Below, piece after piece: positions 36,301-43,507 of a stretch of DNA of 64,000 bases (within the stretch, counting starts at the first letter, position 1; every line of letters starts with the position of its first letter). Where the stretch lies: contig NZ_CP109009.1 in the NCBI RefSeq assembly GCF_036226685.1, forward strand, positions 7,467,501-7,531,500, written 5' to 3'. The notes below the pieces were generated by a model. It searched no databases, was not told where the DNA came from, and was given only the letters and a program-made list of their open reading frames with translations. The stretch comes from Streptomyces sp. NBC_00690 (lineage in GTDB: Bacteria; Actinomycetota; Actinomycetes; Streptomycetales; Streptomycetaceae). Position numbers and translations under genes: made by a program.

Positions 36301-36706
36301 AGAACCACAGCTTCTCACCGGCCTTCACCAGGGCGTGCCGGGTCAGCCAGTCCGCCGCCAGATCGAACGGGCGGGCGAGCTCGGCCGCCATCCAGCCGCG
36401 GGCCGCGGCGGCCGGGTCCTCGGCGCCGCTGAGGTCCACCAGTGCCAGTTCCCGGTCGCCCGGGTCGGCGTGCAGGGTCTGCCAGGGGCCGTCGCTGTCC
36501 GCGCCGACACCCCGGATCCGCATCGCGTCGGTCTCCACGGCGAGCTGCCGGAACGCGGCCCGGACCAGTTCCGGATCGACCCGGCCGCGCAGCTCCTGGT
36601 ACTCGCCGATGTTGTAGCGCCGACCGGTCGGATCCAGCGTGTGGGCCAGCCAGATCTCGCGCTGGGCCGCCGACAGCGGCAGCCTGACGGATGCCTTGGG
36701 GGACAT
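30326..36706 (-). CDS. NRPS1: C-A-T-C-A-T with twin A domains
   Basis: 2,126 residues from ATG 36706 with GAGGAG upstream. C1 (about 1-440, HHLVIDG) is of the EntF kind: it opens with LPLSAAQREIWLAHTLDP and has SNIIPLRLPV and LQLNIMAFAP. Such C domains often accept a starter from a separate carrier protein. A1 is about 455-945, T1 about 965-1035 (GGHS near 1003), C2 about 1055-1505 (HHIATDG near 1185), A2 about 1512-2000, T2 about 2020-2090 (GGHS near 2055). A1 and A2 are nearly identical, differing at a Ser/Gly and a Thr/Ala, so two identical residues in a row are expected. Pocket residues read D-A-L-Q-Y-G-G-F. The A5 motif is NGYGPAES instead of YGPTE. I cannot assign the amino acid. There is no TE, so the chain passes on. 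Confidence 0.93.
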   Translation of the reverse strand: MSPKASVRLPLSAAQREIWLAHTLDPTGRRYNIGEYQELRGRVDPELVRAAFRQLAVETDAMRIRGVGADSDGPWQTLHADPGDRELALVDLSGAEDPAAAARGWMAAELARPFDLAADWLTRHALVKAGEKLWFYFHGFHHLVIDGAGRSLLGARLVELYEDAAAERPWRPSPFGSLAELLAEETGYRESPQAAEDRAYWVAKTADPPPAARIAGGRSAPVPPGSLPFVRRTVTLPAPYARQLREMARAHGAPWTRAVIALVAAYVHRASGTDAEELTLALPVRARTGETARSTPAMLSNIIPLRLPVPAGGTLAGLLGAVVTEVRQGLRRQRTRFEELGPEGAPGRPPVSLQLNIMAFAPGMPFFGVPTTQHNLGNGPVDGLTVAVYDLGPEDGLRIDFDAAPESCDTAAVAAHQDRFVRFVGTALAAPEEPLSALELMDRSERRLVLHEWTGVTAPVDERPLTERFEEQARIRPDAVAVVFGEDHLTYSRLDTEANRLAHHLRTTTGLGRGDLAGILVDRSLPLATSILAVLKTGAAYTLLDPDYPDLRLTETAADAGITALVTTEGYAQRVPGPWPVVRVDSEAPAIAARPGSRPESVLTGDDSACVMFTSGSTGRPKGILSSHRNLTSTITGQTYCTFGPSETFLQCSPVSWDAFSLEFWGALLHGGTTILQPGQRPEPALIAHLTPHHHITMLQLSSSLFNYLTDEHPTTFTTTHTVYTGGEPASPTHIHTLQQHHPHLTITNGYGPAESLGFTTTHTIPQPTNNPTTQPTPIGTPLTNKHTYILDHHLQPVPPGTTGELYLTGHGIAHGYLTQPTTTATRFTPNPYGPPGTRLYRTGDQAHWDTHGNLHYTGRTDTQIKIRGFRIEPTEIENTLTTHPHITQATTTHTNNQLTAHITTTPNTTTTPHDIRTYLRQHLPNHMIPTHITTHHQLPLTPNGKIDKRALSRFAAPPAEEGGRTASTPLEEIVCALFAEVLDLAEPPSADADFFTLGGHSLLAAKLANRLSSALDAPLGLPDVFRQPTPARLAEQLAELTGRGAAPAPPAVPGPRPERLPLSFAQQRLWLVNGLEAGGTAYNVPLSVRLEGPLDTAALRAAVRDVMERHEPLRTRITVMDGEPCQLVDPVGAAPFEVRDIAPEAVEPELTAAAGHVFDLAAEAPLRVTLLRTGPESAVLLVLLHHIATDGQSLGPLFADLSAAYAARLAGRSPAPAPIPLAYADHALWQRSALTGPVLDGQLAYWRRALAELPQELGLVHDRPRPPAAGGRGGAVAVDFGADLGRRIAGLARAERCTPFMVVQAALAATLTRLGAGTDIPLGSPVAGRVHNGLAGLVGFFVNTLVLRTDTSGDPEFRALLRRVRDTDLDAFAHQDAPFDLVLEAVNPQRSLARHPLFQVCLAVESGPAPAPVFPGVRSGPLVPVVTGAVKFDLEFLLHTGGADGEPDGLAGTVLYSDDVFERASAERIVAMVRRTLEQAVAAPELQLSRLDPMSARDRRLVLHEWTGVTAPVDERPLTERFEEQARIRPDAVAVVFGEDHLTYGRLDTEANRLAHHLRTTTGLGRGDLAGILVDRSLPLATSILAVLKTGAAYTLLDPDYPDLRLTETAADAGITALVTTEGYAQRVPGPWPVVRVDSEAPAIAARPGSRPESVLTGDDSACVMFTSGSTGRPKGILSSHRNLTSTITGQTYCTFGPSETFLQCSPVSWDAFSLEFWGALLHGGTTILQPGQRPEPALIAHLTPHHHITMLQLSSSLFNYLTDEHPTTFTTTHTVYTGGEPASPTHIHTLQQHHPHLTITNGYGPAESLGFTTTHTIPQPTNNPTTQPTPIGTPLTNKHTYILDHHLQPVPPGTTGELYLTGHGIAHGYLTQPTTTATRFTPNPYGPPGTRLYRTGDQAHWDTHGNLHYTGRTDTQIKIRGFRIEPTEIENTLTAHPHITQATTTHTNNQLTAHITTTPNTTTTPHDIRTYLRQHLPNHMIPTHITTHHQLPLTPNGKIDKQALLALPKPRPKTAGAGGRPPRTALERTVCAAFGEALGTDVPPGPDDDFFALGGHSLVAARLANRLSRALELKLTLRDVFQHPTPARLAAYLETGPADTTTAPEPRRARPVLRRRTDQERITS
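30697..32209 (-). repeat. 1,513-bp near-identical A-domain repeat, copy in module 2 of NRPS1
   Basis: This block equals 33859-35371 at a constant offset of 3,162 bp with no indel. I found only three substitutions (30898, 32071, 32072 against 34060, 35233, 35234), about 99.8% identity. The edges are sharp: both sides diverge at once into module-specific sequence. Confidence 0.95.
33859..35371 (-). repeat. 1,513-bp near-identical A-domain repeat, copy in module 1 of NRPS1
   Basis: Partner of 30697-32209. It covers almost the whole A domain from just before the first A motif to the NGKID lysine motif. Both copies contain long plus-strand tracts almost without C (for example 33880-34800), so the coded protein is rich in His, Thr and Pro, unlike the other A domains here. 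Confidence 0.95.
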
Positions 36707-36944
36707 ACGGTCGCTCCTCGGGGACGGGCCGGCGCGACGGGCTCGGCTCGGCGGATGCGGACCGGCCCCGCATACGGGCGGAGCGGTCCGGCGGTTCGGC
36801 GTGCGGATGCGGTGCGACTGCGAGGTCCCCGGCCGGTCCCGCCGGTCCGGTCTTCCGGCCCGGTCCGCCGGGGAACTCGCTGAGCTCATCCAATCCGCGC
36901 CGTCCGGCCCCGGGCGGCAGTTGCCCCGGCACTCCGGGAGCAGT
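36707..36944 (-). promoter_or_regulatory. Probable promoter region of the NRPS operon
   Basis: 238 bp between the regulator stop and the NRPS1 start. GAGGAG lies 4-9 bases before the NRPS1 ATG. No clear consensus promoter or operator can be picked out in the GC-rich sequence. It is the most likely control point for NRPS1 through mbtH. Confidence 0.4.
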
Positions 36945-38324
36945 TCAGACGGCGGCAGTTGCCTGCGGCGCGCCCACCGGGGCCCCGGTCACCAGCGCCC
37001 TGACCAGCGCCGGCACCCGGAAGCGGGCCGGGCCCTCCTCATGGGCCGCCCGGACCAGCCCCGACAGCAGCAACTCCCGCAGCAGCCGCCCGCACTCGTG
37101 CAGACTGCCGCCGGTCAGCGCGGTGAGCGCGGGCAGCCCGAAGCCGTCGGCGACCGAGTCCGGGCCCGGCGCGGCGCACAGGGCGCCGATTACAGCGCGC
37201 GGCCCTGCGGCCAGCCGCCCGATCCGGCCGTACAGGGAGTCCCGGAGCCGGTCGTCCCGGCCGCCGAGATGGTCGAGGAACGCCGCCGGATCCACCGCCA
37301 GCGTGTCGCAGAGCGCCGCCAGATCGGAGACGACCAGCCAGGAGGCGGCGGCCGACAGTGCCCCCGGATGTCCGTCGAGGAGCCGGCAGATCCGTACCGC
37401 CCGCTCCCGGTCGGCCGCCGTCACCGCCGGAGCCGCCAGCACCCGCCGCACCTGGTCCAGGAACATCCGCACCGCGGGCTCGCGCTCGTCCCCGGCCGGC
37501 TGCGGACCGTCCACCGCCCCTCGGGTACCGGCGGACGGCACGGGCAGCGGGCAGAGCAGGAAGAGCCGTTCGCAGGGGGCCTGCCACGGCTCGTCGGAGG
37601 TCACCAGCAGCCGCAGCCCCGGCACCTCGTGCAGCAGCTGGGTCAGCCGGTCCGCGTGCGGAGCGTGCGCCGGGGCGCCGTCGAGTACCAGCAGTACCGG
37701 TCCCTCGCCCAGCAGTGCGCTCGCCGACTCCCCGCCCGCGGGCTCCCGGTGTGGTAACCCGGACGCGTACAGCCCCGACACCAGACGCTCCGTCAGCTCT
37801 GGCCACGGCCCGGCGGCCGCCGGGCCGTACTCGCGGGCCGCGCCGGGGAAGGCGTGCCACAGCACCGGCATCCCGGAGATGTGCAGAGCCGCCGCCGCGG
37901 CCAGTGCCACCCGGGTCTTGCCGACCCCGGGCAGACCCACCAGGTGTACCAGCCGCTCCCCCCCGTCCGGCGCCAGCTCCTGCACCAGGGTTGCGGTCTC
38001 CGTGTCCCTTCCCACCAGCGGCTTCGGGGCGTTCGGCGGGGCCGGAGGCCCCGCCGGGGCTCTGCCCACGCGTCCCGGCCGCGAGGCATCCTCCAGCGCG
38101 GCTCTGGCCCGGGGCCCCAGTCGCAGGGCGTCCGCCATCAGCCGCACCGTGTCGGTACGGGGGCGGGTGGCCCGGCCATGTTCCAGATCGCGGATCGCCC
38201 GCACGCTGATCGTGGACAGGTCGGCCAGCTCCCGCTGGGTCAGTCCGATACGCAGCCGATGGGCCCGGATCAGGGCTCCCACCTGTGAATCCGTGACGGT
38301 CTCTGCGAAGTGCGCGGGGTTCAT
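36945..38324 (-). CDS. XRE-type HTH / NB-ARC ATPase regulator with TTA codon
   Basis: 459 residues from ATG 38324, preceded by GGGAG. The N-terminus is an XRE helix-turn-helix (GALIRAHRLRIGLTQRELAD, then VRAIRDLEHGRATRP). An STAND-type ATPase follows, with Walker A GLPGVGKT, the Walker B-like strand VLLVLDG and LDGHPGALSAAASWL. No TPR repeats are evident after it, so it is shorter than AfsR-like regulators. Codon 190 (37755-37757) is TTA, read by the bldA tRNA in streptomycetes, so translation is probably tied to development. It lies directly upstream of NRPS1 on the same strand and is a likely pathway activator. Confidence 0.87.
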   Translation of the reverse strand: MNPAHFAETVTDSQVGALIRAHRLRIGLTQRELADLSTISVRAIRDLEHGRATRPRTDTVRLMADALRLGPRARAALEDASRPGRVGRAPAGPPAPPNAPKPLVGRDTETATLVQELAPDGGERLVHLVGLPGVGKTRVALAAAAALHISGMPVLWHAFPGAAREYGPAAAGPWPELTERLVSGLYASGLPHREPAGGESASALLGEGPVLLVLDGAPAHAPHADRLTQLLHEVPGLRLLVTSDEPWQAPCERLFLLCPLPVPSAGTRGAVDGPQPAGDEREPAVRMFLDQVRRVLAAPAVTAADRERAVRICRLLDGHPGALSAAASWLVVSDLAALCDTLAVDPAAFLDHLGGRDDRLRDSLYGRIGRLAAGPRAVIGALCAAPGPDSVADGFGLPALTALTGGSLHECGRLLRELLLSGLVRAAHEEGPARFRVPALVRALVTGAPVGAPQATAAV

Positions 38325-38739
38325 GGGCGCTCCCTGAACGGGGTTGGGAGGGACACGTCCCATCGTCGGCACCCCGCTATCGCGCCACCATCCCGGCGCC
38401 GCCCAGCGCACCACGGCCGCGGCGGGCGGATCGCCGGGCCGCTATCACCCCGGTCGGGGCGGGACCGCGCCACCGGACGCCCTTCCTTTCGCCGGACCCG
38501 TCCACGCCGCGCACCCCTGGTGATGGTGGGGCTCCCGTGCCGGCCGGTGCGGACGGTACGCCGGCGGTACGGAGCCCGCGACTTGAGCCGACCCGTACCG
38601 CCGTACTCCGTCCGGACCGTGATAGCCGGGCGATAGGAGCACGGCCGGTCCGGCGATTCCACCCCTCCCTAACGTGGTGTCCACGAAGCAGGAAACGCCC
38701 CGCCACCAGCGGGAACGCCCCAATCGAAGGGATCGGATC
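38325..38739. promoter_or_regulatory. Divergent promoter region between regulator and exported peptide
   Basis: 415 bp with no convincing gene. The right part carries TAACGT near 38671 as a possible -10 box for the small peptide gene. The left part holds the GGGAG ribosome-binding site of the XRE/NB-ARC gene. Divergent layout suggests shared control of the peptide and the regulator. Confidence 0.4.
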
Positions 38740-38934
38740 ATGGCTCTCGCCCAGGCCCTCCGTACTGCGGCCGTCACCGCCGCCGTCGCCGGCGCCGCAC
38801 TGTTCGGCATCCAGGCGGCCCCGGCCGGCGAGAGCACCCCGGCGGGCACCTCGGCCCAGGCGGACGGACCGGCACCGGCCGGCCCGCCCACCCCGGCCCC
38901 GAGCCCCTCCAACGTCAACAACCCCTGGGACTGA
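38740..38934 (+). CDS. Small exported peptide ending NNPWD
   Basis: 64 residues from ATG 38740 (GAAGGGA lies about 10 bases upstream). The first 27 residues form a signal peptide (MALAQALRTAAVTAAVAGAA, then ALFGIQAAPA). The mature part is Pro/Ala/Gly-rich and ends PSNVNNPWD. The terminal coding bases and stop are echoed twice downstream as GTG-AAC-GAT-CCC-TGG-GAC-TGA units. The gene lies between two STAND-type regulators, one with TPR repeats. Small secreted peptides beside TPR regulators act as cell-density signals in Firmicutes. A similar role here is only a hypothesis. I recognise no family. Confidence 0.65.
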   Translation: MALAQALRTAAVTAAVAGAALFGIQAAPAGESTPAGTSAQADGPAPAGPPTPAPSPSNVNNPWD

Positions 38935-38939
38935 CGGCC

Positions 38940-39064
38940 GTGAACGATCCCTGGGACTGATCCCGAAGCGGAACCGCCCGAGAACCTCTCCGTTTTCCTC
39001 CGATGCCGACGACTTCCGGGAGTGATCACCGTGAACGATCCCTGGGACTGACCCCGAAGCGGAA
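38940..39064 (+). repeat. Two 34-bp repeats encoding V-N-D-P-W-D-stop
   Basis: 38940-38973 and 39031-39064 are identical except for one base. Each reads GTG AAC GAT CCC TGG GAC TGA followed by CCCGAAGCGGAA. The end of the peptide gene (38917-38934) carries the same CCCTGGGACTGA. The 57-bp spacer shows no gene. The sequence from 39065 to 39285 is unremarkable non-coding DNA up to the convergent AfsR-like gene. Confidence 0.85.
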
Positions 39065-39285
39065 ACACCCGGAACACCCCGGCCCCCGAGGCCCCCGACC
39101 GTGACAGAACCGGTCCACTCGCTCACCGCGCAGTGCATCCGGCGCCCGTGACACCGCCACCGGCCAAGCCCTCCGAACCGCTTCCGAACCGCTTCCGCAC
39201 CGGCCGGCCGACGGCCGGACAGCTCGGGTCCGTTCCCCGCCTGCCGGTCCTGCCCCGCCCCGTCGGCCCCAGCCGCGGCTCCGCC

Positions 39286-42200
39286 TCAGCCGCCCGCCAG
39301 CAGCTGCTGCGCCTCCGCGAGTTCCGGCTCCATCCGGCGGTCCCTGAAAGCATGTACGGCGCTCCGCAGCAACTCCCGCGAACGGGCCCGGTCACCCGGC
39401 CCGCCGTCCGACGCGAGCAGCTTCGCCAGGTCCAGCCGTACGAGCGCAGCCCCACCGTGGTCCATGATCCGCTCCCGGATGCCCAGCGCCAGGTCCAGAC
39501 AGTCCCGCGCCGCCGCGTCCTGACCCATCCTGCCGTGCGCCAGCCCCAGGTCCCGCAGCAGATGTCCCTCCCCGATCACGTCCCCGCTGTCCCGGCAGAG
39601 CTCCAGGACCTCGGTGAACGTCGCCACCGCACGGCCCAGTTCGCCCTGCTGCTGCTGGAGCTGACCGGCCCGGCGCAGGGCCCGCGCCTGGCCGCCCTTG
39701 TAGCCGACCAGCCGGTAGATGTCCAGCGCCTCGTCCAGCCTGCGCTGCGCGGCCGAGCTCTGCCCCCGCAGCATCCAGATCTGCGCGCTCTGGGTCAGCA
39801 CGATGGCCCGGCCCACCACATCGCCCGACGCGTCGAAATCCCGCAGGGCCCGGTCGTACAGCTCCAGCGCCTCGTACTCATGACCAAGGAACCGTTCCAG
39901 CAGGGCCAGATCGCGATGGCAGAGACCGAGCCCCTGCCGGTCCTCGATCTCGGTGAACAGCCCCAACGCCGTTGTCAACGCGGTCCGCGACTCGTCGTAC
40001 TGGCTGCGGCTGAGATAGAGCGAACCGAGCGAGGCCAGTACAGCGGCGCTGCCCCGCTGATTGCCCGCCGACCGCGCCGTCCGCAGCGCCAGCCGGTGCG
40101 TACGCTCCCAGTGGTCCAGATAGCCGCGCATCTCGAAGAGCGTCACCAGCGTCGTCGTCAGATCCCAGCACACCTCGTCGAGTTGCTCGGCCGCCGCGTG
40201 CTCCACCGCCTGCACCAGATTGGCGTGCTCGCTGTCCAGCCACTCCATGGGGTCGGCGAGCAGCTCGTCGACATGCGCGGCGGGTGGCACCCAGCGCGGC
40301 GCCGATCCGTGCAGCACGGTGAAGTCCCCGCCGTAGATCCGGCGGTGGGCCTCCTCGGCCAGCCCCATCCAGCAGCCCAGCATCCGGTTCAGCGCCGCCG
40401 ACCGGGTCCCCGGATCGTCGTGCGCGGCCAGCTGCTCCCGGGCGAACACCCGGATGATCTCGTGGAAGCGGTAGCGGAAGCCGCCCGTGGACTCCATTCC
40501 GACCACATCCAGCATCTGCACGTCGACCAGCGGCTCCAGCAGATCCGAAGGGAACGGGCGGCGGTCGTCGAGCAGCGCCCCGGCGAGCCAGCCCGGCAGG
40601 CTGGGCCCCTGCGCCAGGCTCAGCAGCCGCAGCAGCTGCCGGTCCGCCGGCCCCAGCCCGTCGTGCGTCAGCGACAGGCTCGCCCGCATCGTCATCTCGC
40701 CGTGCGTGAGTTCGTCCAGCTTGTGCCGCTCGTTCGCCAGCCGGTGCACCATCGACGCCAGCGTCCAGTGCGGCCGGGCCGCCAGCCTGGCGGCCACGAT
40801 CCGCAGGGCCAGCGGCAGCCCGCCGACGGTCCGGACCAGCGCCTCCGCTGCGACCGCCTCGCCCGCCACCCGCTCCTCGCCGATCACCCGGACCAGCAGT
40901 TCCAGGGCCTCACCGGTCTCCAGCACATCCAGCTCCACCCGGTGCGCGCCCGGCAGCCCCGTCATCCGCACCCGGCTGGTGACCAGCACCGCACAGCTCC
41001 CGGCCCCCGGCAGCAGCGCCCGGACCTGACTCTCGGACGCGGCATCGTCCAGCACCACCAGCACCCGCCGAGACCCGAGCAGCGTCCGGTACATCTCGGC
41101 GCGCTCGTCGAGGGACTCGGGAATGACGGGCCCGGGGATGCCGAGGGCGCGCAGGAAGCGGCCCAGTACCTCCCCGGCGGTCGCCGGGGCACCGCTGGTA
41201 CCCCGCAGATCACAGTAGAGCTGCCCGTCCGGGAAGTGCGTCTCGCCCACTCCGTGCGCGATATGCGTGGCGAGCGTCGACTTTCCCGTCCCCGGTTTGC
41301 CGACGATCACGACGAGGCCCACGGCCCGCCGCTCACCCGGTCCCAGCAGCGTCCTTTCGATGTCCGTTATCCGGGCGCCATGACCGGTGAAGTCCGCGGT
41401 GTCGGACGGAAGCTGGCGCGGTACCTCGGCCACCGGCACCGGGGCCCCGGCTGGCCGGGGCCCGGCTTCCACCGTCCGGGAACCGCCGTCCGGCTCCGAC
41501 GGCTCCGGGACCGGACCGCCCGCCGCCGGCCGGGCCCGCGTGTCCCCTCCGCCGTTCCCGGGGCCGCTGGACTGCCGGCCCGGCGGCGGAGCGGCCAGAC
41601 CCGGCGACGGCACCTCCCCGGCGAGGATCGCCGAATTCAGGCTCCGCAGCTCCCCGCCGGGCTCCAGACCCAGCTCCTCCACCAGCAGATCCCTGCCGAG
41701 CCGGTAGACGTCCAGGGCCTCCGCCTGCCGCCCCGAGCGGTACAGCGCCAGCATCAGCTTCCCGCGCAGCTGCTCCCGCAGCGGATGCTCGTGCACCAGG
41801 AGCTGTATCTCGCCCACCAGCTGGCGGTGCCGGCCCAGCTCCAGCTCCAGGTCGATCCGGTGCTCGGCCGCCGTCAGCCGCTCCTCGTCCAGCTGCCGTG
41901 CCTTGCTGCGCAGCTTCTCGCTCGCGATGCCGCTCAGACAGTTCCCCTGCCATAGCCCGCCCGCCGACCGCAGCAGCTCCACCGCTTCGGCCGAGCCCCC
42001 GGCCCGCTTCCCGGTCAGCCGGGCATCGGCGATCCACCGGGCGAACAGTGCCGCGTCGACCGAACCGTCCTCCGTCGCGAGGACGTAGCCGGGCGGGCGG
42101 GTGGTGATGGCGGCGGCCACCGCCCGCCCGCCGAACAGCTTCCGCAGCCGGGACACACAGATCTGCACCTGGGTCCTGGCGGTGTCCGGAGGGGCGTCCT

Positions 42201-42393
42201 CCCAGATCAGATCCACCAGATAGTCGGTGCTGACGACGCGGTTCGCCTCCAGCAGCAGCGCGGCGAGGACCACCTCCTGGCGACCGGGCGGAATCCGTAC
42301 CTGTCCGTCCGGGCCCTGCACATGGAGCGGCCCGAGGATACGGAAGACCACGGAGTCCGAGGTCGAGTGACCCTCACCGGGCGATAAGTCCAC
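39286..42393 (-). CDS. AfsR/SARP-type regulator (BTAD, NB-ARC, TPR) with early TTA codon
   Basis: 1,035 residues if GTG 42393 is used. It lies at the right distance from GGGAG, and a GTG two codons earlier would overlap that site. Domains: OmpR-like DNA-binding and BTAD (about 10-260; FRILGPLHVQGPDGQVRIPP, then RRLVEEL-type helix RDLLVEELGLEPGGELR), NB-ARC ATPase (about 320-650; GKPGTGKSTLATHIAH, RVLVVLDDAA, GLPLALRIVAARLA), then TPR repeats to the end (AVLASLGSLYLSRSQYDESR and similar). Codon 3 (42385-42387) is TTA, giving probable bldA dependence at the very start. Large SARPs activate antibiotic clusters, so this is a likely activator of the NRPS locus. Confidence 0.9.
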   Translation of the reverse strand: MDLSPGEGHSTSDSVVFRILGPLHVQGPDGQVRIPPGRQEVVLAALLLEANRVVSTDYLVDLIWEDAPPDTARTQVQICVSRLRKLFGGRAVAAAITTRPPGYVLATEDGSVDAALFARWIADARLTGKRAGGSAEAVELLRSAGGLWQGNCLSGIASEKLRSKARQLDEERLTAAEHRIDLELELGRHRQLVGEIQLLVHEHPLREQLRGKLMLALYRSGRQAEALDVYRLGRDLLVEELGLEPGGELRSLNSAILAGEVPSPGLAAPPPGRQSSGPGNGGGDTRARPAAGGPVPEPSEPDGGSRTVEAGPRPAGAPVPVAEVPRQLPSDTADFTGHGARITDIERTLLGPGERRAVGLVVIVGKPGTGKSTLATHIAHGVGETHFPDGQLYCDLRGTSGAPATAGEVLGRFLRALGIPGPVIPESLDERAEMYRTLLGSRRVLVVLDDAASESQVRALLPGAGSCAVLVTSRVRMTGLPGAHRVELDVLETGEALELLVRVIGEERVAGEAVAAEALVRTVGGLPLALRIVAARLAARPHWTLASMVHRLANERHKLDELTHGEMTMRASLSLTHDGLGPADRQLLRLLSLAQGPSLPGWLAGALLDDRRPFPSDLLEPLVDVQMLDVVGMESTGGFRYRFHEIIRVFAREQLAAHDDPGTRSAALNRMLGCWMGLAEEAHRRIYGGDFTVLHGSAPRWVPPAAHVDELLADPMEWLDSEHANLVQAVEHAAAEQLDEVCWDLTTTLVTLFEMRGYLDHWERTHRLALRTARSAGNQRGSAAVLASLGSLYLSRSQYDESRTALTTALGLFTEIEDRQGLGLCHRDLALLERFLGHEYEALELYDRALRDFDASGDVVGRAIVLTQSAQIWMLRGQSSAAQRRLDEALDIYRLVGYKGGQARALRRAGQLQQQQGELGRAVATFTEVLELCRDSGDVIGEGHLLRDLGLAHGRMGQDAAARDCLDLALGIRERIMDHGGAALVRLDLAKLLASDGGPGDRARSRELLRSAVHAFRDRRMEPELAEAQQLLAGG

Positions 42394-42612
42394 AGTCACT
42401 CCCAGCGAGAAACACGTCCGACCAACAGAGCCCGTGCCGAAAGCGACGTACAAGACACGTGTGCGGACAGTTTCCCGACCATCTCCACTGTTGTAAACGG
42501 TGTCCAGATCCGGTGGTGGCGATAGTGGCGCGATAGGCAGGGGTTGCGGCGCCGGAGGACGGTGGTACCTGCAACCGCCCGTCCGCGGGGCGGTCGTACG
42601 AAAGGACGTGCC

Positions 42613-42939
42613 ATGAACAGTCGCCACCCGAGGAAGCTGCTCCCCAGCAGTCTTGTCACCGACTCCGGGGTCGACCATGTGCGGCTGGCGTACCACTACC
42701 TCGACACCGGGGACGTCGACGGCTACCTTTCCCTGCTCGACGGGGACGCCCGGCCCGAGGCGCCGGCGCTGGGTTGCCGCCACAACATCGACCGCATCGT
42801 GGCCTCCGGCGACTGCGTGGTCGCGATCGGCCAGGTCAGCCCCCAGCAGGTCGACTTCGTCGATGTGTTCACCCTCTCCGACGAGGGCATGCTCCGCAGC
42901 CGCCGCCGGTACGCCGCCCCCCGGGCCGCCGCGCGCTGA
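42613..42939 (+). CDS. Small SnoaL/NTF2-like protein
   Basis: 108 residues from ATG 42613 with AAAGGA upstream. The pattern fits the short SnoaL-like alpha+beta barrel: VDHVRLAYHYLDTGDVDGYL, LLDGDARPEAP, then VASGDCVVAIGQVS and VDVFTLSDEGMLRSRRRYA. Members are either small enzymes (cyclases, isomerases) or binding proteins. Catalytic identity cannot be inferred. It is transcribed divergently from the AfsR-like gene across a 219-bp gap and may be controlled by it. No partner gene follows on the same strand. Confidence 0.75.
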   Translation: MNSRHPRKLLPSSLVTDSGVDHVRLAYHYLDTGDVDGYLSLLDGDARPEAPALGCRHNIDRIVASGDCVVAIGQVSPQQVDFVDVFTLSDEGMLRSRRRYAAPRAAAR

Positions 42940-42970
42940 CACTCCGCCGCGGGCCCGGGGGAGCCGTGCC

Positions 42971-43380
42971 TCAGCCGGCGTTCAGGGCATCCGTGGGGTG
43001 CAGCCTCGACGCCTGTACCGCCGGATAGAGACCCGCCAGGACACCGATGAACAGCGTTGCCCCGAACCCGGCCGCCACGGACCAGGCCGGCACCACGGCG
43101 GTCCAGCCCTGGGCGAGGGTGAAACCGAAGGTCGCCCAGCCCCCGGTCGGTGGAGGCTTTCGCCGCCAAGGCGTCCGAGGGGCGGGAGACCTTGACGGCC
43201 CCCGGGTCGCCGGGGCTGACGGTACGGGCCAGTACGGCACGGACGTCGTCGACCTTCGCATCCGGGGAGGTTCGAAGACTGTGGTGGGCCGCCCGTCGAA
43301 ACTGAGGTGACGCTCGGCGGCCGGGAAGCCCACCAGCGCCACCCGGTCCAGGGTCGGGACCAGTTCCCCGGCCGCAGAAT
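42971..43380 (-). pseudogene. Broken FtsX/MacB-like ABC transporter permease
   Basis: Pieces of one MacB-type permease are spread over different frames: LVPTLDRVALVGFPAAERHL, then VDDVRAVLARTVSPGDPGAV and KVSRPSDALAAKAS, then WTAVVPAWSVAAGFGATLFI and AGLYPAVQASRLHPTDALNA followed by the stop at 42971. At least two frameshifts are needed (near 43270 and 43160). The middle membrane segments expected between the last two pieces are missing. It is a decayed remnant at the right part of the island. Confidence 0.75.
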
Positions 43381-43507
43381 GCCGACCGGGTGTCGGATCA
43401 GTGGAGAACGCTGAGCCGCTGCACGGTTCCCTTGGGCAGCCGAGGCGGCGTTTCTTTTGCTGTGGGCCGGATGCCGGTGAGCGTGTACGCCGTTCTTGTG
43501 GGTGGCG

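Noticed and set aside
39133..41955. A 940-codon plus-strand frame antisense to the AfsR-like gene
   Set aside because: The minus strand encodes clear BTAD, NB-ARC and TPR motifs, and the plus frame has none.
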